Shown here: in pieces, positions 18,855 through 25,222 of the stretch
How the letters are laid out: each line of letters starts with the position of its first letter
How positions within the stretch are numbered: the stretch's first letter is position 1
Assembly (NCBI RefSeq): GCF_029194005.1
Contig: NZ_JARFVA010000003.1
Coordinates: 372,001 to 436,000, forward strand
DNA from: Flagellimonas okinawensis
Lineage (GTDB): Bacteria > Bacteroidota > Bacteroidia > Flavobacteriales > Flavobacteriaceae
Direction of reading: 5' to 3'
Length of the DNA stretch: 64,000 nt
Position numbers and translations under genes: made by a program
Notes under the pieces: generated by a model
Database searches by the model: none
Seen by the model: only the letters and a program-made list of their open reading frames with translations
What the model was told of the DNA's origin: nothing

Positions 18855-20408
18855 ATGATCAAAAAAATCTCTCTTTTACTGGCACTTTTCCTTGCCTCTG
18901 GCTCCCCGCTGGTGGCACAGGATAAGGATGCTGTAATCAAAAGTATTATCGATGAAGCCAACAACAATTCCCAATTGGAGCATTTGGGCCATGAACTTAT
19001 GGATGGTATCGGCCCCAGGTTGGTGGGTACACCGCAAATGAAGAATGCCCATGACTGGGCAGTTGACAAATATAAAAGTTGGGGAATTTCTGCCCGCAAC
19101 GAACAATGGGGCGAATGGAAAGGATGGGAACGTGGAATCAGTCACATAGATATGGTTCATCCTAGGGTTCAGAGCCTAAGGGGAACACAATTGGCCTGGA
19201 GTCCCAGTACTTCAAAGAAAGGGGTAACGGCAGAATTGATCGTTTTACCAACCGTAGTTGATTCCTTGGAATTTGTGAACTGGTTGCCCAATGTAAAAGG
19301 AAAGCTGGTTATGATATCCATGCCACAGCCCACAGGCAGACCAGACTATAACTGGGAAGAGTTTGCCACTGAAAAATCCTTTGACAAAATGAAGAAGGAA
19401 CGCGAGGCCTTGAACGAAGCTTGGAACAAAAACATGGGCCATACTGGTTTGAACAGACGCACCTTGCCAGTTGCCTTGGAAAAGGCCGGCGCTTTAGGCG
19501 TAGTAGCATCCTACTGGTCCAGGGGCTTTGGGGTAAACAAGATTTTCGGGGCCTACACCAAAGAAATTCCGACCGTGGACCTTGAATTGGAGGACTACGG
19601 TATGTTATATCGTTTGGTAGAGTCTGGACAAAAGCCTGAACTACATATAGTGGCAGAATCCAAAGAATTGGGAAAAGTGCCCACGTTTAATACAATAGCT
19701 GAAATAAAAGGGTCTGAAAGACCCGATGAATATGTTATACTCTCCGCTCATTTTGATTCTTGGGACGGCGGTACCGGTGCAACGGACAATGGTACTGGAA
19801 CCTTGGTGATGATGGAGGCCATGCGCATTTTGAAAAAGGTCTATCCAAATCCAAAAAGAACCATATTGGTCGGGCATTGGGGCAGTGAAGAACAAGGACT
19901 TAATGGCTCAAGGGCATTTGTGGAGGACAATCCGGAAATAGTAGATGGTGTCCAGGCAGTTTTTAACCAAGATAATGGAACCGGCCGAGTTGTAAGGATT
20001 TCCGGTGGAGGCTTTTTGGATTCCTATGATTATTTAAGCAAGTGGCTCTACGAGGTACCCAAGGAAATTACGGACGAAATTGAAACTACTTTCCCTGGTA
20101 CACCCGCACGTGGTGGATCTGATTATGCGTCGTTCCAAGCAGCGGGAGCACCAGCCTTTAGTTTAAGTTCCTTGAGTTGGTCTTATTGGAACTATACCTG
20201 GCATACCAACAGGGACACCTACGACAAAATAATTTTTGATGACGTTAGAAACAATGCCATCCTAACTGCAATTCTTGCTTATATGGCCAGTGAACACCCG
20301 GAAAAGACATCAAGGGAAAAAGCTGTCCTGCCAATAAGCACAAGAACAGGTGAACAACTGGAATGGCCCACACCACGTTCCCCTGAACGCAGTGGCGGAC
20401 AAAACTAG
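18855..20408 (+). CDS. Secreted M28 family zinc aminopeptidase / carboxypeptidase Q-like
   Basis: 517 residues with a signal peptide (LLLALFLASGSPLVAQ). The protease-associated insert lies around residues 100-270. The M28 metal ligands are visible in order: SAHFDSWDGG and TDNGTG (His, Asp, near 296-306), HWGSEEQGLNG (Glu pair, near 340), FNQDNGTGR (Asp, near 370) and YTWHTNRDTYDK (His, near 447). It should trim amino acids from peptides outside the cytoplasm, as part of the marine protein-degrading lifestyle. A strong terminator follows. A second M28 enzyme, membrane-anchored, lies at 34180. Confidence 0.93.
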   Translation: MIKKISLLLALFLASGSPLVAQDKDAVIKSIIDEANNNSQLEHLGHELMDGIGPRLVGTPQMKNAHDWAVDKYKSWGISARNEQWGEWKGWERGISHIDMVHPRVQSLRGTQLAWSPSTSKKGVTAELIVLPTVVDSLEFVNWLPNVKGKLVMISMPQPTGRPDYNWEEFATEKSFDKMKKEREALNEAWNKNMGHTGLNRRTLPVALEKAGALGVVASYWSRGFGVNKIFGAYTKEIPTVDLELEDYGMLYRLVESGQKPELHIVAESKELGKVPTFNTIAEIKGSERPDEYVILSAHFDSWDGGTGATDNGTGTLVMMEAMRILKKVYPNPKRTILVGHWGSEEQGLNGSRAFVEDNPEIVDGVQAVFNQDNGTGRVVRISGGGFLDSYDYLSKWLYEVPKEITDEIETTFPGTPARGGSDYASFQAAGAPAFSLSSLSWSYWNYTWHTNRDTYDKIIFDDVRNNAILTAILAYMASEHPEKTSREKAVLPISTRTGEQLEWPTPRSPERSGGQN

Positions 20409-20430
20409 TTTGTTTACCATATATTAAAAC

Positions 20431-20458
20431 AAAAAGGCGCCCAAATGGGCGCCTTTTT
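20431..20458 (+). terminator. Strong rho-independent terminator after the M28 peptidase
   Basis: A perfect 12-bp inverted repeat: AAAAAGGCGCCC at 20431-20442, loop AAAT, GGGCGCCTTTTT at 20447-20458. Being flanked by A and T runs it can stop transcription from both sides, serving also the convergent gene at 20482. Confidence 0.92.
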
Positions 20459-20481
20459 AATTAACTAACTAAAATGCACAT

Positions 20482-20889
20482 TTAAAAACTTCTGGGAGAA
20501 GCAACTTGGACTATTGATCCGGCGATTGCTTCCTTAGTGAAATTTTTATCACCTATATATGTAAAATAATAACTGGCCTGTTCGTAATAAAAGTCGCTAT
20601 GCGTACAATGATCTCCGCATAATTCGGCATGCTCTGAATATGCCGATCGTTTTGCGTTCATGTAAACAGTGTATGAATCCTTGTCTTTGGATTCCAAATC
20701 CTTTTCATACTGGTTCTGATCCTGCCAGAAATCCTTTTCATCTTCCAAAGTGGCATAAGTAGCAGACTGTTCACGGATAGCATCCTTTAAAGCCTGTTTC
20801 CTAAAAAATGAATCTTTGCCTTCTTGAGCCATTCCCATTGCCGCCAACGCCAGAGTAAAAAATAAAGTGATGTGAACTTTTAATCTCAT
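20482..20889 (-). CDS. Small secreted protein of unknown function
   Basis: 135 residues with a signal peptide (LFFTLALAAMGMAQ). The mature part is charged and helical with many Asp, Glu, Lys and Tyr, and holds a CGDHC motif (about residue 93) that could bind metal or form a disulfide. No family recognised. Single gene, convergent with the M28 peptidase across the bidirectional terminator. Confidence 0.75.
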   Translation of the reverse strand: MRLKVHITLFFTLALAAMGMAQEGKDSFFRKQALKDAIREQSATYATLEDEKDFWQDQNQYEKDLESKDKDSYTVYMNAKRSAYSEHAELCGDHCTHSDFYYEQASYYFTYIGDKNFTKEAIAGSIVQVASPRSF

Positions 20890-21031
20890 TTTTCTGAGTT
20901 TTAATAAATACGTTGTTCATTTACTAAAGTTCTGGCGTTTGGTTATGTAACAACTCAAATTGGATTTACCCTAACCGTAAAATAAAAAAAGTTACTGTTA
21001 CCCTTATTTGGTCGTTAAACTCTCTTAGTAC

Positions 21032-21364
21032 TTACTTTCCAAGCATCAACAATTCGTTGCACTTGATTTCAGTGATATATCGTTTTTCTCCATCGCTGGT
21101 TTCATATGAGCGATTGGTTAATTTACCTTCAATGATCACCTCTTTGCCCTTGGAAAGAAAATCCTCGGATATCTCCGCCAACTTGCCCCAAGCTACAATA
21201 TTGTGCCATTGTGTATCCGTAACCTTTTCTCCATTGGAGTTTTTGTAAGTTTCGTTGGTTGCAATGGAAAACTTGGCCAATTTGCTTCCGTTTTCAAGTG
21301 TAATGATTTCAGGGTCGTTACCAAGGTTTCCAATTAACTGTACTTTGTTTTTAAGTGAATTCAT
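21032..21364 (-). CDS. ssb: Single-stranded DNA-binding protein, short form
   Basis: 110 residues, essentially just the OB fold: NKVQLIGNLGNDPEII, KLAKFSIATNETY, TQWHNIVAWGKLAEI and KGKEVIIEGKLTNRSY are classic SSB strands. It coats single-stranded DNA as a tetramer. It ends at NELLMLGK and lacks the flexible linker and acidic tip that recruits replication and repair partners in E. coli SSB, so it is probably an accessory paralogue. On the minus strand TAAGTTTG (21428 down to 21421) is a good -7 element. The transposon starting at 21513 lies just upstream, about 85 bases from this promoter. Confidence 0.93.
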   Translation of the reverse strand: MNSLKNKVQLIGNLGNDPEIITLENGSKLAKFSIATNETYKNSNGEKVTDTQWHNIVAWGKLAEISEDFLSKGKEVIIEGKLTNRSYETSDGEKRYITEIKCNELLMLGK

Positions 21365-21504
21365 AATAAGTAAGATTTAAGTTTTAATATTTCTCATCGA
21401 ACTCTCACCGTCCGACAAGGCAAACTTAGATGCACTTAATAACTGTATCTGAATTGTAATCATTTGTTTTCGTTTGTAAACGTATGTAATTATTTACAGC
21501 TAAT

Positions 21505-21512
21505 TACAAGTG
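21505..21512. repeat. Target site duplication, left copy (TACAAGTG)
   Basis: The octamer TACAAGTG directly precedes the left inverted repeat and is repeated exactly after the right one (24691-24698). Eight base pairs is the duplication length known for the IS1595 family. Confidence 0.93.
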
Positions 21513-21539
21513 GGCACCTATATACAATATGGGACAGGA
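21513..21539. repeat. Left terminal inverted repeat of the transposon
   Basis: 27 bases identical to the reverse complement of 24664-24690. Identity stops sharply at the 28th base. Confidence 0.97.
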
Positions 21540-21718
21540 AGGAATAATATTTCTGGGATATACCGTGAAGTAATTTTTTTTGGCGGAACCTCCCTTTGTG
21601 GTTAAATGCCCGCTAATTCAGACATCCAGAGCAACGGGGCGACCTATGCGCCCTACGAAAGGATTACCACATTTTTAATGAGCGTTGCGACACTTTACCC
21701 ATTCAAAGCTAACATTGG
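21540..21718. other. Non-coding left end of the transposon
   Basis: No gene is visible. It contains nested complementarity: GCAACG (near 21632) with CGTTGC (near 21684), enclosing GGGCG/CGCCC (21637-21653). It would be the 3' untranslated region of the NYN/43-aa transcript. It also holds one GGATTAC (21661-21667), a 7-mer repeated in the element's other RNA regions. Confidence 0.5.
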
Positions 21719-21850
21719 TTAGTTATCGCCCTTCTTCTTATCGACGGACAATTTTAGCACATCGTCCAAAGTACCGTCAATCTTTAGTTTCTTTTCGTAC
21801 TCTTTGGCACGTTCTTTCTTTTTATTTTGTTTTTCTTGTTCTTCTGCCAT
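21719..21850 (-). CDS. 43-residue charged protein overlapping the NYN gene
   Basis: Starts MAEEQEKQNKKKERAKEY and ends KLSVDKKKGDN; 43 residues, more than half charged, predicted as one long helix followed by a short TLDDVLKLSV segment. It overlaps the last 29 bases of the NYN gene in another frame, a spacing that suggests translational coupling. I recognise no family. Its size, charge and coupling to a ribonuclease gene would suit a partner or antitoxin-like protein, but that is inference only. Confidence 0.6.
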   Translation of the reverse strand: MAEEQEKQNKKKERAKEYEKKLKIDGTLDDVLKLSVDKKKGDN

Positions 21851-22511
21851 TGTTAGGTCTTGGTATTTTTGTGATTAAACCATCTATATGTTCAAACAAA
21901 TGAGGCTTAATGGGATTATACATATTATCAAGTATAAAATCAATTCCCTCTCTCCTTGCAAGTTTTGCTGCTGGCACAAAATCGCTGTCGCCTGAAATCA
22001 ATATAATTTGATCAACCTGCTTTTTAAGGGTTATAGAAGCAATATCTAATCCAATTTTTATATCTACTCTCTTTTGGGTAAAATCAAATTGTACGTCTGT
22101 TTCGGTTAAATCATCTACTTCTATTTTCTTTGATAGTAAATCCTTTGTTTTTGCAGGCTTTATAATCCATCGTTTTCTGTCCTCTAGAACACCAAGCCTT
22201 AAAGCAACTTTTCTTTTTTTCTTTAACTCTTCAAAGAAGTTAACCTGAAAATTATATTGCTCTGTTTTTGCAAAATCAATTGACTTTCCAGTTACAGGAT
22301 TATGCTGTTTCTTATCATAGGGCAAACAGTCATAGTAAAATATTCTGTATAATGAGTATGTTTCGCCTTTAGCTTGCGTTAAGTGATCTAAACACATTTC
22401 CCACAAATCATTAGCTGTTTTTTGTGGGTCAAGCTTTTTAACTTTTTTGATGGATCTATATCTTTTTAAAAAAAATCCACCATCTACTAGAATTGCGGTT
22501 ACTTTTGGCAT
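21822..22511 (-). CDS. NYN domain (PIN-like) ribonuclease, transposon passenger
   Basis: 229 residues. The NYN/LabA-like fold is shown by ILVDGGFFLKRY (Asp10), KRVDIKIGLDIA (Asp150, Asp156) and IILISGDSDFVPAAKLARREG (Asp175, Asp177), the set of acidic residues that holds magnesium in PIN-like nucleases. The middle (about 60-130) is a basic insert with KKKRK, suitable for RNA binding. NYN proteins cut or process RNA; a specific target cannot be read here. It lies between the terminator of the leader RNA and the 43-aa gene, all on the minus strand. The Lys-rich C-terminus (NGRRTRKTK) overlaps the next gene. Confidence 0.88.
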   Translation of the reverse strand: MPKVTAILVDGGFFLKRYRSIKKVKKLDPQKTANDLWEMCLDHLTQAKGETYSLYRIFYYDCLPYDKKQHNPVTGKSIDFAKTEQYNFQVNFFEELKKKRKVALRLGVLEDRKRWIIKPAKTKDLLSKKIEVDDLTETDVQFDFTQKRVDIKIGLDIASITLKKQVDQIILISGDSDFVPAAKLARREGIDFILDNMYNPIKPHLFEHIDGLITKIPRPNNGRRTRKTK

Positions 22512-22526
22512 GGTATGAATATAAAC

Positions 22527-22640
22527 AAAAAAGCTCTTGGGTGGGCTTCCTCTCTATTTTAAAAGGTGAGGAAACGTGGCCAAGAGCACTATTGTTTGTT
22601 TTAAACAGGATTACTGTTTAAAGCACAATTCTGATTTCAG
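22527..22640 (-). ncRNA. Leader RNA of about 110 nt with own promoter and terminator, upstream of the NYN gene
   Basis: Read on the minus strand, a consensus promoter (22675-22644) is followed by a 9-bp hairpin TTTAAACAG/CTGTTTAAA (22622-22614 with 22608-22600, loop TAATC), then a long terminator-like hairpin. The latter has GCTCTTGG/CCAAGAGC as base (22587-22580 with 22540-22533), a symmetric six-base internal loop, and TTCCTC/GAGGAA above it, ending in six T (22532-22527). The NYN start codon lies 16 bases further on. It may be an independent small RNA, or a transcription attenuator that controls NYN expression. No known RNA family is recognised. Confidence 0.6.
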
Positions 22641-22643
22641 GTA

Positions 22644-22675
22644 CAAAAGTACAATTTTTATGCCGAAATATCAAA
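22644..22675 (-). promoter_or_regulatory. Consensus promoter of the leader RNA / NYN unit
   Basis: On the minus strand TTTG (22675-22672), spacer of exactly 20 bases, TACTTTTG (22651-22644): a full match to the Bacteroidota consensus TTTG-N19/20-TAnnTTTG. Transcription would begin near 22637. Confidence 0.7.
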
Positions 22676-22719
22676 ATATTTTTATATACAACATATATAG
22701 TCTATTGATAAACAAAATG

Positions 22720-23652
22720 TTATGCTATAAGTTGCTTATAGTCCAACACACTCTCCGCGTCCACCAAAAATCCATCAAACCTCTCTTGTGGTGTTAAATC
22801 TCTTGTATTGAATCTAGCTGCAAACTCGTCCAAATAACGACTTACGTGTTTATCACTCACTTGATGGTATATACCATAGATACCACGCTTTAGGATGCTC
22901 CAAAAGTTCTCAATCGTGTTTGTATGAACATCACCCTCGACATATATACTTAAAGCATGGTTCACGCTATCGTGCGTATATGTTTTATGCAACTGTTTGT
23001 ATACTGTGGCCTGATCAGAATAAACGGTGGAGTTTTCCGGCACATGCTTTTTAATGAACGACACCATATTCCTGGCATCTGCTCTCGGGACATACTTTAA
23101 TAAAACCTTTCCGTTACGCTCTATAAGACCAACAATGACCTTTTTAGGCTTATACGGCTTACCTTCATTAGTAAGTTCAAGGTTTTCTTCTGAACGTCTT
23201 TTATTACGGTGCTTGTTTTTCTCTTTTCCACCGATATAAGCTTCGTCAACTTCTACCATATTATTTTCACCTAACATTTTAGGACTTTTCTCTTTCAGCA
23301 TTTCACGGATGCGGTGCAACACAAACCAAGCCGTCTTTTGGGTTATGTTCAACTGTGTTGCAAGTTGAACGCTGCTGATACCTTTTTTACTGGTAGTTGC
23401 CAAGTAGATAGCAGCAAACCAAATACGGAAAGAGATTTTAGAGTTTTCAAATATGGTTCCGACCTTAACAGTAAACTTCTTATGACATTCTTTGTCACGG
23501 CATTTCCAACCTCTATTGGTCTTGTATGGGTTAACACAACCACAATGTGGACAAGCAGGCTCATTGCCCCATCTTATACGCTCATAATATTCTATGCACG
23601 TTTCTTCGTCTTTGAAGTAATCTAAAAGCTGAATAAGTGACTTGAATTCCAT
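22720..23652 (-). CDS. IS1595 family transposase (ISXO2-like)
   Basis: 310 residues. An N-terminal zinc ribbon (CPHCGCVNPY at 34-43, then CRDKEC at 51-56) and helix-turn-helix segment (ISSVQLATQLNITQKTAWFVL) recognise the ends. The catalytic RNase-H core shows VDEAYIGG (Asp136), VYSDQA (Asp213) and HTNTIENFWSILKRGIYGIYH (Asn245/Glu248), the DDE/N triad of this family. It cuts and joins the 27-bp inverted repeats. No frameshift or stop interrupts it. Minus-strand TATCTTTA near 23675 is a plausible -7 element just upstream. Confidence 0.96.
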   Translation of the reverse strand: MEFKSLIQLLDYFKDEETCIEYYERIRWGNEPACPHCGCVNPYKTNRGWKCRDKECHKKFTVKVGTIFENSKISFRIWFAAIYLATTSKKGISSVQLATQLNITQKTAWFVLHRIREMLKEKSPKMLGENNMVEVDEAYIGGKEKNKHRNKRRSEENLELTNEGKPYKPKKVIVGLIERNGKVLLKYVPRADARNMVSFIKKHVPENSTVYSDQATVYKQLHKTYTHDSVNHALSIYVEGDVHTNTIENFWSILKRGIYGIYHQVSDKHVSRYLDEFAARFNTRDLTPQERFDGFLVDAESVLDYKQLIA

Positions 23653-23933
23653 CGGTTTTAATTAGATACTTAAAGATACTGTTTGTCCCATTAAATACCT
23701 AATAAATGAATAATTATTTTACTAAAAAAGAACACTTTTTTATTGATTTACGTAAACAAACCATTCTTTAGATGCCTCAAAACGTGATCGTTAATAAATA
23801 TGTTAAAATCTTTGTTGAATTTTATATAAGGCTTTATGGCTTTTTTTAAAACTTTGTAGGGACTACACTAATTGAACACCACTACAAACTTAGGGATTCC
23901 ATTGCGGGGAATTTTCAACTCAAATAACCGCAC

Positions 23934-23962
23934 AAAAAAAGCATATGCTACGAACATATGCT
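23934..23962 (-). terminator. Terminator of the minus-strand RNA unit
   Basis: Perfect arms AGCATATG (23962-23955 on minus) and CATATGCT (23947-23940), loop of seven, followed by seven T (23940-23934 on the minus strand). Confidence 0.8.
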
Positions 23963-24282
23963 GATTTGACCTGTACTGGATTAATTTCCGAAAGGGCAGC
24001 AGGATAAATACCGCCATTTAAAAACTTCTAAAACCACATGCGTTATGGCGTCACGTGTAATTAGGAGAACCACTACAGTATCTAAGCCTTGTGTAAGGGT
24101 TAGGGTAACACGTACGGTTCGGATTACTACTCGAGTAAAGAGGTAATCCAAATCAGGGAGAAGTGCTGAAAAATAGTAAGCGACTCCCATTTGTTTAAAA
24201 ATGGTATCAGGGGACGAAGATGGTCTCATTAGCCATTCTTAGTTGAGTTATGGTAAACTTCAACCCTGATTTCCAATTTTTC

Positions 24283-24314
24283 AACGTCAGTATTAACGGT
24301 ACTGGCGTTTTTTT
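24283..24314 (+). terminator. Plus-strand rho-independent terminator
   Basis: AACGTCAGTA (24283-24292) pairs with TACTGGCGTT (24300-24309) with one G-U pair, then seven T. It faces the 70-aa gene and would stop plus-strand read-through from inside the element. No consensus plus-strand promoter was found upstream of it. Confidence 0.7.
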
Positions 24315-24320
24315 ATGCGA

Positions 24321-24351
24321 CAAAATTAAACATCAAAGTTCTCATTGTCAA
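24321..24351 (-). promoter_or_regulatory. Consensus promoter of the minus-strand RNA unit
   Basis: Minus strand TTG (24351-24349), spacer of exactly 20, TAATTTTG (24328-24321). Start of transcription expected near 24315. Confidence 0.65.
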
Positions 24352-24376
24352 GATAAAGATATAAAAAAAATACTAA

Positions 24377-24429
24377 ATACGTCTTTATATAGTAAAATAT
24401 ATTTCATACGTCCATATATAGTACATTTG
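24377..24429 (+). promoter_or_regulatory. Promoter with direct repeats before the 70-aa gene
   Basis: TACATTTG at 24422-24429 is a full -7 match. Two near-identical 20-mers, beginning ATACGTC and containing TATATAGTA, lie at 24377-24396 and 24406-24425; the second overlaps the -7 box. Their period of 29 bases suggests a tandem operator for a repressor, possibly the 70-aa product or the transposase. Confidence 0.55.
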
Positions 24430-24448
24430 TGGTCTCAACTAACCATTT

Positions 24449-24661
24449 ATGAACAAACACGTAAAAAACCTATATGTCGCTATTTCAGACAATCGTGTTG
24501 TTCATGCTTCCACACAGCTAAAAGAGTTCCATAGGACTATTGACGGCCTAATTACCGATATAAGAAGTCTTTCCTATTACGAAAAGAAATTTAAGAAGCA
24601 ATCCAGAATTGAACACATGGACAATCTTGGTAAAAAATACTATTTCGAAAAATTTATTTAA
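24449..24661 (+). CDS. 70-residue transposon passenger protein at the right end
   Basis: MNKHVKNLYVAISDNRVVHA start, then an amphipathic helical part (LKEFHRTIDGLITDIRSL) and a basic region (YYEKKFKKQSR). The stop codon lies two bases before the right inverted repeat. It has its own promoter with tandem repeats and is divergent from everything else in the element. No family is recognised. Regulator or nucleic-acid-binding accessory protein is a guess from size and charge. Confidence 0.65.
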   Translation: MNKHVKNLYVAISDNRVVHASTQLKEFHRTIDGLITDIRSLSYYEKKFKKQSRIEHMDNLGKKYYFEKFI

Positions 24662-24663
24662 GC

Positions 24664-24690
24664 TCCTGTCCCATATTGTATATAGGTGCC
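24664..24690. repeat. Right terminal inverted repeat of the transposon
   Basis: Exact reverse complement of 21513-21539 over 27 bases. Confidence 0.97.
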
Positions 24691-24698
24691 TACAAGTG
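24691..24698. repeat. Target site duplication, right copy (TACAAGTG)
   Basis: Identical to 21505-21512. Confidence 0.93.
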
Positions 24699-24750
24699 AC
24701 TTTTTTGAACCAGAGGTGTCCCAATAGATTAACCAAAATGCTTCAAGCCT

Positions 24751-24981
24751 ATGCTAATCAGAAACATTAACAAGTTTAAGGTCGTAAAACGATTTAGCTT
24801 GTGTAAAAAGATGTACGATCTTTCCGAAACCATATATATCCAAGAACTAGATCCTATCCATGAGGAAACACAAAAAGTATTTGGTGAGGACAAAGAATAT
24901 TTGACCGACATTTCCTCCGATGTATTCCTTTCGTTATGTAAAGGATTCATTGTGGAACTGGAGGAGGCACCAACTTCCTAA
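24751..24981 (+). CDS. Small acidic protein of unknown function
   Basis: 76 residues (MLIRNINKFKVVKRFSLCKK ...). The second part is acidic and helical (QKVFGEDKEYLTDISSDVFLSL). A later start at the internal Met (MYDLSETIYIQELD, about residue 21) is possible. It begins about 50 bases outside the transposon, so its promoter may have been altered by the insertion. An antisense frame (24729-24950) is less protein-like. No family recognised. Confidence 0.5.
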   Translation: MLIRNINKFKVVKRFSLCKKMYDLSETIYIQELDPIHEETQKVFGEDKEYLTDISSDVFLSLCKGFIVELEEAPTS

Positions 24982-25095
24982 ACCATCCCTAAGCTTTCGT
25001 TAAACAATGTTAAATACTTGATATTTAATTATATATAATTATTTTAATTAGTAGTTGATTCATAATCAACATTTCAAAAAAGATAGTTTTTGAAT

Positions 25096-25108
25096 CGATA
25101 TTATATCG
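25096..25108. promoter_or_regulatory. Palindrome upstream of dps
   Basis: CGATAT-T-ATATCG, a perfect inverted repeat with a one-base centre, in the otherwise empty 240-base region 24982-25222. It may be an operator for the Dps gene; the regulator is unknown. Confidence 0.35.
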
Positions 25109-25222
25109 TTTTGAACTAAAAACAGTATCCAAAAATCTTTAGCGTCAAGATTTACATCTATTCCATCGATCATCGCGATTGTGAATCGGTAATTTTATAT
25201 CAACAAATTAAAAATCTATTAT

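Larger units (their letters stand above)
23934..24316 (-). ncRNA. Structured transcript of about 380 nt inside the transposon (RNA gene or 82-aa mRNA)
   Basis: A minus-strand consensus promoter (24351-24321) and a rho-independent terminator (23962-23934) delimit it. Stems visible between them: GGATTAC/GTAATCC with CTC/GAG above (24121-24149), CGCCAT/ATGGCG (about 24011-24050), AAATCAGGG/CCCTGATTT closing a domain (24150-24158 with 24264-24272), CCATTT/AAATGG inside it, and a 5' hairpin (24309-24283). An 82-codon frame (24229-23981, MRPSSSPDTIFK ... CCPFGN) also fits, but it is poor in Lys and its Leu codons (CTA, CTC) differ from the neighbours, so I favour a structured RNA. A plus-strand reading gives a group II intron domain V-like hairpin. 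Confidence 0.5.
21513..24690. mobile_element. Intact IS1595-type transposon with passenger genes, 3178 bp
   Basis: The ends are 27-bp perfect inverted repeats (21513-21539 and 24664-24690, beginning GGCACCTATATACAATATGG) flanked by the 8-bp direct repeat TACAAGTG. Inside, on the minus strand, are an IS1595/ISXO2-type DDE transposase, a NYN ribonuclease, a 43-aa gene and two RNA units; on the plus strand a 70-aa gene reaches within two bases of the right repeat. Known simple IS1595 elements are about 0.7-1.2 kb; longer family members carrying passenger genes are known. All expected parts are undamaged, so it may still be active. It sits upstream of ssb; joining the flanks restores a continuous intergenic region. 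Confidence 0.95.

Noticed and set aside
22527..22640. 6S RNA or CRISPR repeat in the transposon leader region
   Set aside because: No 6S-like central bubble, too short, and no repeated spacer units. It fits a terminator-bounded leader RNA better.
22527..22640. Type III toxin-antitoxin (ToxIN-like) RNA
   Set aside because: There are no tandem RNA repeats and the nuclease is NYN, not ToxN-fold. An RNA-linked function remains possible and is listed as a finding.
24250..24534. 94-codon plus-strand frame across the plus-strand terminator
   Set aside because: It spans the terminator at 24283-24314 and the 70-aa gene's promoter and overlaps that gene; composition is unlike a protein.
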